Source: Okapia johnstoni
Lineage: Eukaryota > Chordata > Mammalia > Artiodactyla > Giraffidae
DNA length: 64,000 bases
Assembly (NCBI GenBank): GCA_024291935.2
Contig: CM044310.1
Span: 78,242,713 to 78,306,712 of the forward strand
Direction: 5' to 3'
The notes below the pieces were generated by a model, which did not search any database, was not told where the DNA came from, and worked only from the letters and a program-made list of their open reading frames with translations. Of the stretch, positions 19,487-32,229 are shown in pieces (positions within the stretch are counted from its first letter, which is position 1; each line of letters starts with the position of its first letter). Made by a program: the position numbers and the translations under genes.

Positions 19487-20205
19487 GGCAGACCCCTGCC
19501 CCTGCTGCCCTTCCTGGGCTTCAGCATCTGCACGTGGATCCTGAGAACCAGCATTCCTTCAGTTTCCCAGCATTCAGAGGAGCAGGGAGCCTGAGGCCTC
19601 ATCCAAGACCTGCTCGAAAACCACACGACAGAGCAGCACCAAGCCACACCCAGCTTCCACATGAGGTCATCTGTGCACCGCCCCTTCCTCCTGAACAGGA
19701 GCCAGGGTACGGGCCACAGACTGCCTTCGCGGGTGGCCCTCCCTCAGGAAGGCTGTGAGTCTGTGATTCTGCAGATCACCCTGGAGGGAACACTGGGGTC
19801 ATGGTGCGTGGAGCACACGACATCCCATTTCCTGTTCACACTGGGTTGAGCAAAACTGGGAGTCCAGTTGCCCAGCAGTGTCTCGGTCAGGACCGCTCAC
19901 ATGGCCACCGTCACATTTGGTCTGCCTGCAGCTGAGGTCAGAATGCGGGGTCCTGGGGTCTCTCAGACAGGCACCAGCTTCTGTCCACGGACCTAGTGCT
20001 GAAAGCACTCTGCTGCCAAACGACAAACGCATCCTTCAGAGGAAGCCGGTGCTGTTGTCCACAGCGACCCAGACCACGGCAGCTCCTCCCGTGCTGGCCC
20101 CAGAGGGGGCCCAACGCCAGCGCCCTGCAGAGGGACAAGCAGAGCAGCCAGGGCGGGCAGGCGGGCAACACCCAGGTCTGACCCTGCACAGACGCGGGAG
20201 CTCAC

Positions 20206-20292
20206 CTTTTTCCCGGGCTGCTTCTCCACCATGTCGCTGCTCAGGGAACGCTCTTCCTGCTGTGGGGTTCTAGAACACCCACCCTTGGGCAT
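20206..20292 (-). CDS. ANKRD11: ANKRD11 exon 3 coding part, start codon and first 29 residues
   Basis: Translation starts at the ATG whose A is base 20292 and gives MPKGGCSRTPQQEE..., ending ...EKQPGKK at a phase-0 donor (AAG then GTGAGC). The N-terminus is close to that of human ANKRD11 as I remember it (MPKGGCPKAPQQEE). The start context is fair: A at -3, C at +4. No upstream in-frame extension is possible, because stops in the same frame lie just before it. This exon also carries the last 54 bases of the 5' leader (20293-20346), which hold upstream ORFs annotated separately. Confidence 0.96.
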
Positions 20293-20346
20293 CGTTTCTC
20301 CTCACTGGGCCTTCATTCACGCCGCCATCGCTTCATCATCAACCGT
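20293..20346 (-). promoter_or_regulatory. ANKRD11: ANKRD11 5' leader in exon 3 with end-to-end upstream ORFs
   Basis: 54 bases from the acceptor to the base before the main ATG. Bases 20346-20317 hold the second half of a 16-codon upstream ORF begun in exon 2; its stop TGA ends at 20317. The next base begins a second upstream ORF, ATG AAG GCC CAG TGA (20316-20302). Nine bases later comes the ANKRD11 ATG. All three share one frame. A further short ORF (ATGATGAAGCGATGG, eight codons) overlaps in another frame. The acceptor reads AAGCAG, a possible tandem (NAGNAG) site that would add one codon to the first upstream ORF without shifting it. A role in lowering or tuning ANKRD11 translation is inference. 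Confidence 0.8.
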
Positions 20347-22164
20347 CTGCTTTAAAACAGAGGACATGGGATTAAGGTTCGGTGACCCCACAGGAAACCC
20401 AGGCACCTCCAGTCAGCATTGCATGATGTGTGGGTGCAGTGGCCCTTCTGAAGGGGCTGTGCTCCCCCGTCAGGGCCCAGGACAGGGCTTATCCTCCAAC
20501 CACTGGTCAGCCCCGGCAGGGCACTGTCTACACCCCACAATAGAGAACACAGCGGGGCCTTGGGGTTCACGTGGGAGTCCAGCTACCAGGCAACTAGAGG
20601 CCCCATGCATCCCATGGAGTTGGTCAGTCCCACTCGCCACCCTCCCTGCAGAAACCCAGCAGAGGCTCTGCCCAACTCGATGTCTCACTACTGCATGCTG
20701 CTCCCTAACCACCTGGCACGTGCCAGCCTCTCTCTGCACATGTTCACGAGTCTCTTCTGCCTGTGGCCGCAATGACCCAACCCAACCCGAGCCTGCCTGG
20801 CGTGGACAGTGCCGCATGTCCTGTCCATCACATCCAGGCTGTTCACTGTGTTTGGCAGAAGGAACAGGAAAAGCATGTCTGCTCTGTCTTCCTGGCATTG
20901 CCCTCCTCAGACCTCATCCTCACAGTCAGAGAGAGCATATCACACCAACCATATCACACCCCCGGGGCCTGCCATGCTGGACAAGGGTCTCTGCACACAG
21001 CTCACCAGAATTAGAATCAGCCTCTGCTCTGAACGGCTTTGCAAACATACTGTTCAGAAGCATCTGGAGTGGGAGCTCCAACCTGCCCTTCACCAGCCTC
21101 CCAAGAACCTGTCTTCTTTCTCCATGTCAACTGATAAGAGTTCACAAAGGACTCTGGGCACGTAACTGGCTGACACACATCTAGTGGCACCACACGGGGG
21201 CCCAGGTTTGCCTCCGCATATCCCAGGGCTGAGGCCAGAAATGAGGTTTCCTGTCTATAATTGAAACTGGGAATTCCAAGCTTTCTTCCACTTTCCTACT
21301 ACAAAACCGGACCATCTCAGCCTGAACTATGGCATCTCAGAACCTGACTCAGGACAGCAGCTGAAGCTCCATACTACCTGGGAACTCATCTGTAATGTTT
21401 CCATAAAAACTTGAAAGATTATGCAGAAGGTAAATTTTTTAAAAACTCCTAACTGCCTAGTCTCAAGACAAGAAAAACTGAGCCAAGGAGCCCTGGGACA
21501 CTCGCCCCTCTTGCTCCCAGACATGGGCACCTCTGAGTGTGGGTGGCCACCTCACAGATCCATGAGTCCTGGACCCTGATCTCGTGGTGTCCAGACTAGG
21601 AGGGCACGCAGAGGACCAGTCTACACTTTCAAAACTCATCTTAGTACATGCCCTGTGGATCTGAGCTGCACAAAGCCAGGCCACTCTTCATTAATCTTGT
21701 TTCCTTTTGTAAAATAGTTACTTTTCAGTAAAGGTCTACTGTGGCAAACCCTCAGGCATGAACCCTGAGGATTCAGGCCCAGCTGCTGAGCTCCTGTGTG
21801 GCGACCCCGGGCACAGGGAGGAGCGGGAGGACTTGCTATTGGGAGCACGGTCAGGAAACCACACAGTGACCCCTGTGCAGAAGCCCACGTTGGCAGGAGT
21901 AAAGTAGGGAAAAATCTTGTATAAGGAAGGAAAGAACCCTGCTAATAAACCTAACAAGGAAAGCAGAGAACCTCAAGTTCCATAAATAAATATTAATTTA
22001 AAAAATTAACGACACAGTTTTTAAAAAGCTGAAGAACAGTGCTGACACAGCCTGATGCTGACACAGGCCCCCCAAAGACCGAGCCCGTGTGCAGGGGAGC
22101 TGCATTCCCACTGAGGACTTTGCCGCCAGCAGAGTCCACATGCAGAAACGACAGTGATTCCGCG

Positions 22165-22187
22165 CCCCCCCCCCCCACACACACAGA
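22165..22187. repeat. Poly-C run and short CA run
   Basis: Twelve C residues (22165-22176) followed by a short ACAC tract; low-complexity sequence. Confidence 0.9.
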
Positions 22188-22239
22188 GAACCCACAGATC
22201 AGCACGAACAGGCCACTGGATGACAGACAGAGAACATCT

Positions 22240-22925
22240 CCGCAGCCTCACGGTAAAGAAGATGACTGCACAGCCAGAACACTGACCATAATGGCCAAGT
22301 CTGCAAATTCTGACACCTGGAAAGCAGCACATTTTGCTCATTAAAGGTCGTCATCCCAAAGGAGAAGAGGGAGCTTCCTACACACGCATCTGCCGGCAAG
22401 CCCTTAGGCAGCCTCCGCAGAGAGCACCCACAAACCGGCAAGCCAGAGGGTGCACGTCGACTGTAGACATGGATGTGAGACTTAAACAGGCCCTTCACAA
22501 GAGGAAATCCAGATGAGAAATGCAAACAGAAACCAAAACAAGATACAGAGCATCAGCAAGGACACAGAGCAGAGGAATTGACGTCCTGACGGGAGCGCAC
22601 GCAGAGCCACGCACACAGCCCCACCACACAGGCCCCAGCGGCCCCAGGGGCAACTGAGTCACACAGGCCCAACCATCTCCCGAGTCGCGGGAAAAAAGGG
22701 CATACTGTCTGCCTAACTGAGGCGACAGGACGACTAAGACATTGAGTGGTGATCTCTCTAAAAGTGTGGGGGGGAGTCACGCCTGGGAGTGTGACAGCAG
22801 TTTTCCACACAAAGGCTACACCCATCTGCACTTTGTGAGAATGAGATTCTACATTTTTATCAATACTTTGCAGACTTTTAGATGTTACGTTACATTTCAC
22901 AGTAATAAAGTTTAAAATGCTGGTT
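22240..22925 (+). mobile_element. Diverged L1 3' fragment
   Basis: GACTTAAACAGGCCCTTCACAAGAGG is a typical late L1 phrase. The segment ends near TTACATTTCACAGTAATAAAG, like an L1 3' end. The middle part is poorly conserved and the ends are approximate. Confidence 0.5.
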
Positions 22926-23599
22926 ATGGACAGACTGCACCCTCGGAGGTGATTAGAAAGTGGGGGGCTGGTTGCCAGGCTCTGTTCCAGGACCATCTCC
23001 CTTCAGGGGGCCCCATGCCTCGTACAGAAGGGCAGGTCACTGGACACGGGGCAGCAGCTCAGGGCTCCCAGCCTGCAGGGAGGCCCTCCCCTTGCACAGA
23101 GCACATGACAAGCCACTGTAACTGCGGCCAGAATGGAAACAAAACCCTGATCAATCAAAAGTGAACACACAGCTCTAGGAAGATGCGGGGGAAGGGGCTG
23201 GAAACACAGGAGGAAAAACCACCACCTACACAGAGGGGACCAAGATGCACAGGAAATGCAGGAGAAGACAGGGACAGGCTGGCACCCACCTGAGAACTCA
23301 GGTGACCAAGAGCACAGGGGGCAAGTCCACATACCTCCAAGGCTGATCCAAGGAGAAAGAAGGTGACAGATACGACCAAGAAACAAAAGCACAAGCCAGA
23401 GGAAGACAAGACTGAAGACCCAGAGAAGGACAGCTCTGGGGAGAGACAGGACAGGAAAAGTGGCCCCGGGCGACCCTGCAGCACTGTCAAAAGCTGGGGA
23501 CACAAAGCCCACCGACTAGGCAGCTGCAGGACAAGTGGGGAGAAGAGCCAGCACCAGGTCCAGAGTGACCCCCACAGGGTCACCACAGGGAGAAGGCAA

Positions 23600-24450
23600 C
23601 CAGAGAGGTGGGGCAGCCACGCTGGTGTTAGAAACCTGCAAGCCTGGTTCAATGCTCAAAAACTAATCAAAACAACCCACCACATTAACAGGTCAGAGAA
23701 GAATCACCCAATCCTAACGACTGATGCAGGAAAAGTATCGGACATTCAAAGCCCAAGACAAAGACCCTCGCCACCACTGGGTCCAGGAACCCCTCAGAGA
23801 GAGGAGGAGCGTGGACAGCATGTGAGACATGAGACACGCCGTCCTCCCACTCCTGCTTCTGGACATCGTCCTTGAAGCACCAGTCAGCGAATGAGGAAGA
23901 AAAGGGGGGAAAGAGATAAACTGATTGGGACGGAAAAATAAAACATTCTACTTGATAATGACATGACTGTCTATCTAAAAAATTGCAAGGAATCAACCAA
24001 AACCTCCTAGATACAGTGAACTCAAAGAGGTTGCAAAATAGCAGATCAACACACAAAAACCCACCCTATGTGTACAAACTAGCAAGAACATGTATCATGT
24101 ATCAAGAACAACAAAGTATCATTAACAAGTGCTCCAAATAATAATGGAATACTCAGGTATACATCTTAAAAAAAAAAAAAAAAAAACTATAAAAACCTGT
24201 ACAAATTTTAGGAAAAACAATAGGAGAAATCTTTGAGACCTCAGGTAGGCAGCGTTCTTAGACACACCACCAGCAGCGCCGTTCATTCACAAAGGGAAAC
24301 CCTGGTCCTCTGCATCTCCACCAGACTGAAAGCCGCTCAGTGAAGACCTGCTTTACAGGATGAAGAGACAAACTGCACACCACAACTCAGACAAACAACA
24401 AACATCCAAACAGAAAATGGACAAAAGACACAAGCCGACTTTTCACCAAA
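23600..24450 (+). mobile_element. Diverged L1 ORF2 fragment
   Basis: ATCAAAACAACCCACCACATTAACAGG, GATAATGACATGACTGTCTATC and AGGATGAAGAGACAAACTGC occur in L1 order. A run of about 20 A residues sits at 24169-24188. No intact frame remains. Confidence 0.65.
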
Positions 24451-25103
24451 GGAGAAACACGAGCATGAGAGGGACTCTGGGGACGTGCCCTGAGATGCAG
24501 TCCACCTCCTGCGGGTTTCCTGACCATACTCCGTCCCACCATTGCTTCAGCATGTTCAACAGCCATGGTTTAGAAAGTGGAGTAACACACAACACAAAGT
24601 ACCAGGAAGCATCACACTCACATCTCGTGAAAGTCACCTGTGAACATGTTTCCAGGGTGTGTGAAGGGCAAAGACAGAAAGACTGTTTTCCTCACAATGA
24701 GAAGCTGTCAGGACATTTCAGAAACACTGGCCTAAGTGGGTTAGGACAGAAATCTGTTGCTTTTCTACACATTAATAATGAACTGTCAGAAAAAAATCCC
24801 ATTTTGAATGGTATGAAAGAATAAAATACCTAGGAATAAACTTATCTACAGAGATGAAAGATCTACACTGTGAAAACTATAAAACATTGATGAAGGAAAT
24901 TTGAAGGTGATATAAAAGTATGGAAAGATATCTTGTGCTCGAGTTGGACAAATTAATACTGTTAAGATAGCCAGATTATCCAAAGCAATCTGCCAGTTGA
25001 ATGCAATCTCTATCATAATATCTATGACATTTTCCACAGAACTAAAACAAATAACCCTAAAATTTACACAGAACCACAAATTTTGCCAAATTGCCAAAGC
25101 AGT

Positions 25104-25207
25104 CTTTGTGTGGCCTGTAGGAGCGTGGTTCTCCAACCAGGGATCAGACCTGTGCCCCTTGCCCCGGGAGCACAGAATCTTAACCACTGGATGGTGAGGG
25201 AGTTACT
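25104..25207 (-). mobile_element. CHR-type SINE nested in L1
   Basis: On the minus strand it shows CCAGTGGTTAAGATTCTG and GGTCTGATCCCTGG. It splits L1 sequence that continues on both sides (GCCAAAGCAGTC and GAACAAAGCTGGAGG), so it inserted after the L1. Confidence 0.8.
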
Positions 25208-25767
25208 GGGGAAGGAACAAAGCTGGAGGAATCATGCTCCCTGACTTCAGACTAGACTATAGAGCTCCAAAAATCAGAACAGTATGGTGCTGACAGAGAG
25301 ACAGACACTTAGATCACAGATCAATGTAACAGGACAGAGACCCAAAAACCTATGCCAAATCAATCTATGACGAAGAATACACATGGAGAAAAGACAGTCT
25401 CTTCAATAAGTCATGCTGGGAAAACTGGATAGCTATATGTAAAAGATTAAAGATTAGAACATTTCCCCACACCATATACAAAAATAAATTAAAATGGATT
25501 AAACACCTAAATGTAAGACCGTAAACCATACAACTCCTAGAAGAAAACACAGGCAGAACTTTCTTTGATGTAAGTCGTAGCAATGTTTTTTTGGATCCAT
25601 CTCTAAAGGCAAAAGAAATGAAAGCAAAAATAAACAAACAAAGGGGGTCTAAGTAAACTTTAAACTTTTGCACAAAAGAAATCATAAAAAGGACAAATTA
25701 CTGAATGGAAGAAAACACCTGCAGATGATATAACCAAAAGGAGTTAATATCCAAATTATATAAACAT

Positions 25768-25876
25768 GAATCTCCTGCCAGTCCAGTGGTTAGGACTCCA
25801 TACTTTCACTGCTAAGGACATAGGTTCAGTCCCTGGTCGAGGAATTAAGATCCCACAAGCCTTATACTGTGGCCAT
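25768..25876 (+). mobile_element. CHR-type SINE nested in L1
   Basis: GAATCTCCTGCCAGTCCAGTGG, the A-box region, GGTTCAGTCCCTGG and GATCCCACAAGCC are in family order. It is followed directly by the TA-rich tract, which may have grown from its tail. Confidence 0.8.
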
Positions 25877-25955
25877 ATGTGTGTATATATACATAGATAT
25901 ATATAATATAGATATATATATATATATTACATGTAAATATATATACAACATATAA
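25877..25955. repeat. TA-rich microsatellite
   Basis: About 80 bases of TATATA with scattered GA, GC and CA steps, next to the 3' end of a SINE. Confidence 0.9.
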
Positions 25956-26455
25956 AGAATTTAGACCCTGAAAACATTAAAAAAAAAAAATCAGAAAATG
26001 AGCAAGAGACCTGAATAGACATTTTTCCAAAGAAGACACACAGATGACCAACAGGCACACGAGAATAGGCCTCACGCTGCTGATGCTGAGAGAATGCAAA
26101 CGAAAACCACAGTGCGGTGTCACGCCACACTGTTCAACGGCCGTCATTAAAGCATACAAATAACAAACACTGGAGAGGATGTGGAGAAAAGGGAGCCCTC
26201 ATGCACTGTTGGTGGGAATGTGGACTGGTGCAGCCACTGTGGAGACGAGTATGAGGTTCCTTAAAAAACTAAAGACAGAACTATCATATGACCCAGCAAT
26301 TCCACTTTGGAATAAGTCTGGAAAAAAACAAAAATACTAATTCAAGATGATACGTGCACCCCAATGTTCACAGCAGCACTAGTCAGAATAGCCAAGACTT
26401 AGAAACAACCTAAATGACCATCTGCAGATGAATGGATAAAGAAGATGTGATGTGT

Positions 26456-26456
26456 G

Positions 26457-26499
<43 letters not shown>
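26456..26499. repeat. CA microsatellite inside L1
   Basis: About 20 CA units placed in the L1 3' part where related copies usually read ATATACACAATGG. Likely polymorphic. Confidence 0.95.
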
Positions 26500-26501
<2 letters not shown>

Positions 26502-27360
26502 GACTATTACTCAGAGATAAAAAATGAAATTTTGCAGCAACAGAGATGGATTTGGAGAGCATTACACTAAGCCAAGTAGGTCAGACAGACAAAGACACGC
26601 ACTGCATGATACCGCTTCTGACAAACACAAACTGGTGACTAGACTCACAGATGTAGAGGACAAACCAGCGGCCACTGGCAAGCAGACGTAAGGCAGAGGG
26701 CAGGAGAGAGGTGTGGGCTTAACAGACTCCTATGTATAACAGAAGTAAGCTGCAAGGATACACTGTACAGCACAGGGAATTATAGACAGTATCTTACAGT
26801 AACTGTGTTGGAGTCTAATTTATAAAAACACTGAATCACTACACTGTATACCTGAAACATACATAACAATATGGCAAATCAAGTAGGCTTCAATGAAGGA
26901 AAACAAAGAACCTTAGTTTTGTGACTGGGCAGGTGGGTCTGTGCTGGAGACCCCAGGACCCAGCAACCTCACGGCGGCTACCCAGGCCCCCAGCCGCCCC
27001 AGGTTGTCACATGCAGACCGTGGGGAGCAAGACCCAAGTCAGCGGGAGGCTGGACGCTGCCCCTGCTGTGAATACGTTATCACCACGTGGACATGCCCCA
27101 CCCCACCCGCATGACACCCTTGGGTAGATCTTTCATCAGTTTCTAAATTAAGACGTGATGGCAGCTTCACAGGCAACTCGACACTCTTCCAGCCAGTTGG
27201 TTCGAAAAAGCCTTAATTGTGACTTTGACGATGGTTTTCCGGCCACGTGACTAGGCAGCCAAGAGGCTTGAGGACTCAGCACCACCATCCTCAGGCATGG
27301 GCAAGGCCCAGGGTCGAAACGAGGACACTGCCTCCAGCAGCCTGGAGCGGCCTGGCTGAA

Positions 27361-27398
27361 CACACACACACACACACAAGAGCACACAACACACAACC
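27361..27398. repeat. Short CA repeat
   Basis: Ten CA units and then a broken AC-rich stretch; low-complexity intron sequence. Confidence 0.9.
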
Positions 27399-28176
27399 TT
27401 CCAGTCTGGGCCACCAGCCCCGTGTGAAAGTGCCAACACCTCCCGTCCTGGCACTTTCCCACAAGGCTCAGATAACAGCCATCACCACCGTGGGAACCAA
27501 ACCCCCAGGAGCCCCAAGGCACCCGGCCTACAAAAGGTGCCTTCCAAGGAAGGGGAGGGGCCGCTGGCCCAGAGCCAGGGCCTCTGGGGGCCCTCCCGCT
27601 CTGCATGGCCCTCAACAACTCCCTGTGCCCCCAGGATGGCCTGCGCCGCTGGACAAACTGAAGGACAGCTGACAGAGAATTCTGTACAAGCCTAACACTT
27701 TGGACATAAAGGGACATCTCCCCAGTCAGGAAACTAGGCAGACGGATGGACACATGGAGCAGAGCACCAAGGTGGGAGTCGCTGGCCCAGCCTCACGTGG
27801 CTGGCGTGTGGTGATCACAGGCCTCCCGCTGCAGAGGTGGATGCCCTCCGGGTGAGCCCAGGAGGAGGACCCGCTGTCTCCCCCTCCTCCTCCGGAAGGC
27901 CCGGCGCCCACGCACAGGTGACCAAGAAGGGGTCTCTCTGGGGGTCTGAGAGACCCCATGCACCCCACGGTGCATTCCCGCAGCATGTTCTCACTGAGGC
28001 TGCTTTTTAAAAAGACCATTCACATCAGCCTGCTGGTCCGTGTGCTCTGACAGTGCGCTCGCCCCATGTGGCCGGCGGCGCCTCAGCTGGTGGTCTGCTA
28101 GGCCTGTGTGGACTTGGAGAATTTTAGGGAGAAGACTGCAGGTTGGTCTCTGAGCAAGCCTGGGAGGGTACCTTGC

Positions 28177-28963
28177 TTTTTGGTAGCCTTTTTCTACAAA
28201 ACACTTTAAGAAGCAGAGTGTACGTGGACGCAGTGTTTCCAGCACAGGTAGGTCCCTTGCAGGCTGCCGTTGAGTCTGGCAGCAGTGTCCCCTCTGACAG
28301 ATGGCTGGGCCAGGGTGGCCTTGGCCCTGGGAAAACCTCAGCAGCACGTGACAAGGGCAGCAGCCTCGGCGGTGCCCGGCTTGGACAAGCGGACGTGCGG
28401 GGCTGCAGGCGTATCATCGTGGGGCCCAGTAGAGGATGCATCTGGGGGGTGCTCACACCTGTCCTGTGACACCGTGAGAGATGGTGACGCTGCTGCACCA
28501 GGAGGCGCCTCACAGCTGCATTTCACGTGTCTCACGGCAGGGGAGCCTTGGAGATGGGTTCACTGGGTCTGGGTTCCCGCTGCAGGCTGAGAACAAAGGC
28601 AAGAGGAGGAAGCTTCTTGGCAGGTTTGTCCCATGGCACAGGACAGACGCTGAGCACCCCACCTTACAGTAGGCAGTGTCCCCAGATGCATCCTCCGCTG
28701 GGCCCCACGATGACACGCCTGCAGCCCTGTACATCTGCTTGTCCAAGCCGGGCACTGCCGAGGCTTCTGCCCCTGTCACGTGCTGCTGAGGTTTTCCCAG
28801 GGCCAAGGCCACCCCGGCCCAGCCATCTGTCAGAGGGGACACTGCTGCCAGACTCATGGCAGCCTGGAAGGGACCTATCTGTGCTGGAAACACTGTGTCC
28901 ACATACGCTCTGCTTCCTAAAACAGAAAGCTTTTTGTAGAAATACAAAAAGGCTACCAAAAAA
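28177..28963. repeat. Large inverted repeat, arms about 270-285 bp
   Basis: The left arm (28177-28446) reads TTTTTGGTAGCCTTTTT ... GAGGATGCATCTGGGG. The right arm (28680-28963), reverse complemented, reads nearly the same, with long identical blocks such as GTGTCCCCTCTGACAGATGG and GGGAAAACCTCAGCAGCACG. By eye about one base in ten differs, with a few small gaps. Weaker inverted similarity continues inward (28447-28469 against 28638-28660), leaving a unique centre of about 170 bases. I do not recognise the sequence as a known transposon. Confidence 0.93.
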
Positions 28964-30437
28964 ATGATCATCTCTGCTTTCCTTACATTTAAATAATCGG
29001 CTGGTAATTTCCCTCTTTTAATAGCAAGGTTTGCCAGGGGGATGCATGGAACAAAACAAGCCTAATGAGTTAACAAATAAATCATCCACAAATAAACCCA
29101 TAATGAAGCCACCTCCTTTTCCCCAAAAGTCACCATCAGCCAGCCTTGGGGATGAGGGACCAGGGAGGGACGCAGTGTCCTCAGCTCCCGACGTGTCACC
29201 GTGGAACTTGAGCAAGGAGACGTCGGCTGACCTCTCAGAGCAACTGCACTGGCCGAGACCTTTTAAACACAGGTCTAGCACCTCAAACAAGAGCTGTAAG
29301 CGCACACCCCAGCCTCAAGCCCTGCTCGTAGTGACCCTGTGCCTTTGTGACACTGGGGGCATGGCCTCTGCCCCCCTCCGAGAGCCTGGGGGCCCTTCCC
29401 CGGCACTGGCACTGCTCACTCGGAGTAGGACATGCGCTGACGGTGGCAGACGCTCACCCAGACTCACCTCCTCCCTCGAGAGCCGGCTTTGGCAAAACCT
29501 AAGAGAAGGCCTCTCCTGGGTGGAGCAGCGGAGCTCACAGACAGACAGAGTGATTGTTCCTTAGTGAGAGGGCACTGAGAATACAGGGAAAATGCATTAG
29601 CCCAAACACCCCACTTCCTGTGGGAGGGGTCCTCGTGTACAACGGCTGGAAACTGCAAACAAAGTGTGTCCATGACTCAGCGGCTGGGAGCACCCGGCAC
29701 ATGGAGCACCCACAGTGGTCCCTGCAGGTCACGAAGAGCTCTCTCGATGGGTTGAGTCCCAGGTGAGCACACTTACGCCGCACACCTAAAACCTGTGTGT
29801 TTACAAGAGAAAAGCTCCACGTTTCCCTTCAGGAGACACTGGAAGGGGCTGAATGGCAGGCCCACCCCCAAAGGTCTCTCCACGCAGCATTTGTGAGTGC
29901 AACTTGACTGGGGAAGAGGGAGCCAAGTGAGGGTCTCGAGGTGCTCTGAGCAGACCCTTGCCCCAGCGCAGGCGTCCTGGCGAGAGAAAGGGGACGGTGC
30001 CGTGGCCACAAGCCCAGGAAGCTGGGGGCGGCCGGGGCCTCTGCCGGGCCTGGCGAGGGGCGTCCCGCCAGCAATCCCACTCACAAGTCTGGCCTTCAGA
30101 ACTGAGGATGCACTTGTGCTGCCCCTAGTGCCTGGTGCATGGTGACTATTACCGCGGCCCTAGGGACTAAGACAATATCTACGCACACAGCAACTGGCCG
30201 CTTGCTCCCTAAGCTTCTCCCCGCATCCTGGGAACCGTTGGCCCCTCAGACCCCTGGCTTCAGGGTCACCTCCACCTGAGGAAGGCCCCAGGCCTGGCTT
30301 TCTGGCTGCTCCCCTCACCCAGGGAAAGGGACTCTGAGCGTGGCTAGTCTGAGCCAGGGAGTGGTCATCACAAAACCTGGGGTTTGTTTACAGCAAATTA
30401 ACAACATTCTCCGTTTAGCCCAAAGCAAGAGGCTGGT

Positions 30438-30640
30438 CATTTGAAAAGACCCTGATGCTGGGAATGACTGAAGGCAGGAGAAGGGGACAACAGAGGATGA
30501 GAGGGTTGGATGGCATCACCGACTCAATGGACATGAGTTTGAGTAAGCTCCAGGAGTTGGTGATGGACAGGGAGGCCTGGCATGCTGCAATCCATGGGGT
30601 CGCAAAGAGTCGGACACGACTGAGTGACTGAACTGAACTG
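30438..30640 (+). mobile_element. BovB LINE 3' end, 5'-truncated, with target site duplication
   Basis: It starts within the last 200 bases of BovB (CATTTGAAAAGACCCTGATG), passes GGATGGCATCACCGACTCAATG and ends GAGTCGGACACGACTGAG plus a (CTGAA) tail. An 11-base direct repeat AAGAGGCTGGT (left) and AAGAGGCTAGT (right) flanks it, with one change. Confidence 0.92.
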
Positions 30641-31574
30641 AAGAGGCTAGTGGGCACTTACTGCTCCCTCCCTGGAGAAAAGGGACGGCTGGGAGGGGAC
30701 CCAGCAAGGACTTCTGATAGCCCTCCCATTGCCAGTGCAGGCTTTCCTCCCCGCCAGACCCTCCCTGGAGTCACCAGCATGTCAATACCTGTAAATGGTG
30801 GTCCTAGTACCTCTTAGGTGGCAAAGCCTGAGGTATTTCCTCTGGCCCTATAAGAAAAAGAGGGCCAATCCTGTGTCAGCCCAAGGCTCTGACAGACACA
30901 CTGAAGGGCAGGTCACAGCTGCTCTGAGGTCTGAGATGGAAAGGCAGAGACTGCTGGGTAAGAAAGAAGCAGTTACAAGATAGTAGGATCTCATTTTTGC
31001 TAAAATGCAACAGGTAATAATAAAATAAAATTAATCTGCAAAGCAAGAATCCAGAAAAGTGAGTAACACAAGGATCCCAGCGGGAATGTTTCTGGTCTTA
31101 TTTGTATTTTGTAATCTTCCACTATGTACATACAGTGCCTCTGTCATCCAGTTAACAGAATCAAGCTGAGGGAACTGCAAACTGCCTCCACAAACCTCAT
31201 TTAAGATTCTGTGTTCTACTGATCATTTTACCTACATAATATGGAGAAACTCTACAAGTTTGGTCCTAGGACAGTTATTTCACAGGCACTGTGGGAATGA
31301 GTGTCCCAAGTGAGCAGCTCGGGGAGTCCAGAATAGAACCATGTCGCACCCAGAAACCCCTCCAGGCCAGGAAGCTGGAGGCTTCCAGGGGACTCTACCT
31401 GTCACAAGTCCCATTCAGGTAGGACAGGGACAGGAGGTGAGATCTAAGCTCCACAGTGAGAGCCAGAGCTGGGTCATGAAGGGACCTGGGGGCTCCCCTG
31501 GACACAAGCCAAGGTGTGCCAAGTGGCCAGCTTGCTTCAAACTGCACCACCTGCCGATTAAAAACAAAACACAG

Positions 31575-31735
31575 GTACTTCCCTGGTGGTCCAGCGACTC
31601 CACGCTCCCTATGCAGGAGGCTGGGGTTCAGTCCCTGGTCAGGGAATCAGATCCCGCATGCTGCAACTAAAACTTCCCTCAAGCTGCAACTAAGACCTGG
31701 TGCAGCCAAAAGGAATGAATAAATAAATAAATATT
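31575..31735 (+). mobile_element. CHR-type SINE
   Basis: GTACTTCCCTGGTGGTCCAGCGACTCC, then GGTTCAGTCCCTGGTCAGGG, CTGCAACTAAGACCTGGTGCAGCC and a (AATA) tail. The family order is complete. Confidence 0.88.
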
Positions 31736-32229
31736 AAAACACACACACAAATAAAAACAATCACAAAAAAACCTAAGAAACTTTAAAAAAATTACAGGCT
31801 GGGCGAGCCAGTCAACAGCAGCAACTGAGGTCAATTCTGCATCCTCAAAGCCCACACAGCACCACTGTCTGACGCACATGTTCACAGCGTTGAGGTTTAG
31901 TTCTTTTCCAAACGATTCCAGGAATCTGGAGGGCAGTAAACATGTTTAAATTGGGTTGGTTCCTTTTGTGATTTCCTCACAGGAAGGATTTTCTACCCTT
32001 GTCATCTTACAACAAAGTAACAATGTAGAAGCAAACAGAAAAGTATGAAGAGTAATTAAAGAAACACTGATGCATCCATCGTCTGTTCATTTTGCCATAT
32101 TTGGTCTGGAATGCATTATATAAAATAATACACGCGTAGCTGCAGCCCTGATGAATCCTGCTGTTTCCTCCTCTCTTCTCTGAAGATTCTGGATCATCAC
32201 CACACATGTCTTCACACTCGTGCTACATG

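Larger units (their letters stand above)
15798..20205 (-). other. ANKRD11: ANKRD11 intron 3
   Basis: 4.4 kb intron. Diverged L1 pieces occupy parts of 17195-18290, a full Bov-tA-type SINE lies at 18357-18561, and a short CHR-type SINE is at 19406-19486. I recognise nothing in 15798-17190 or 18575-19400. Confidence 0.9.
24745..26905 (+). mobile_element. L1 LINE, 5'-truncated, with nested SINEs and microsatellites
   Basis: About 2.1 kb reading in L1 order: TTTCTACACATTAATAATGAA, AATAAAATACCTAGGAATAAAC, ACAAAGCTGGAGGAATCATGC, GAAAACACAGGCAGAACTTT, then the 3' end GTATACCTGAAACATAC. It is interrupted by a minus-strand CHR SINE (25104-25207), a plus-strand CHR SINE (25768-25876), a TA-rich microsatellite and a CA run. 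ORF2 is broken by many stops, so it is a dead copy. Confidence 0.88.

Noticed and set aside
28270..28971. Similar ORFs on both strands (MSLAAVSPLTDGW...) in the inverted repeat
   Set aside because: They are the same DNA read twice because the arms are inverted copies. They are short and carry no known protein similarity that I can recall.
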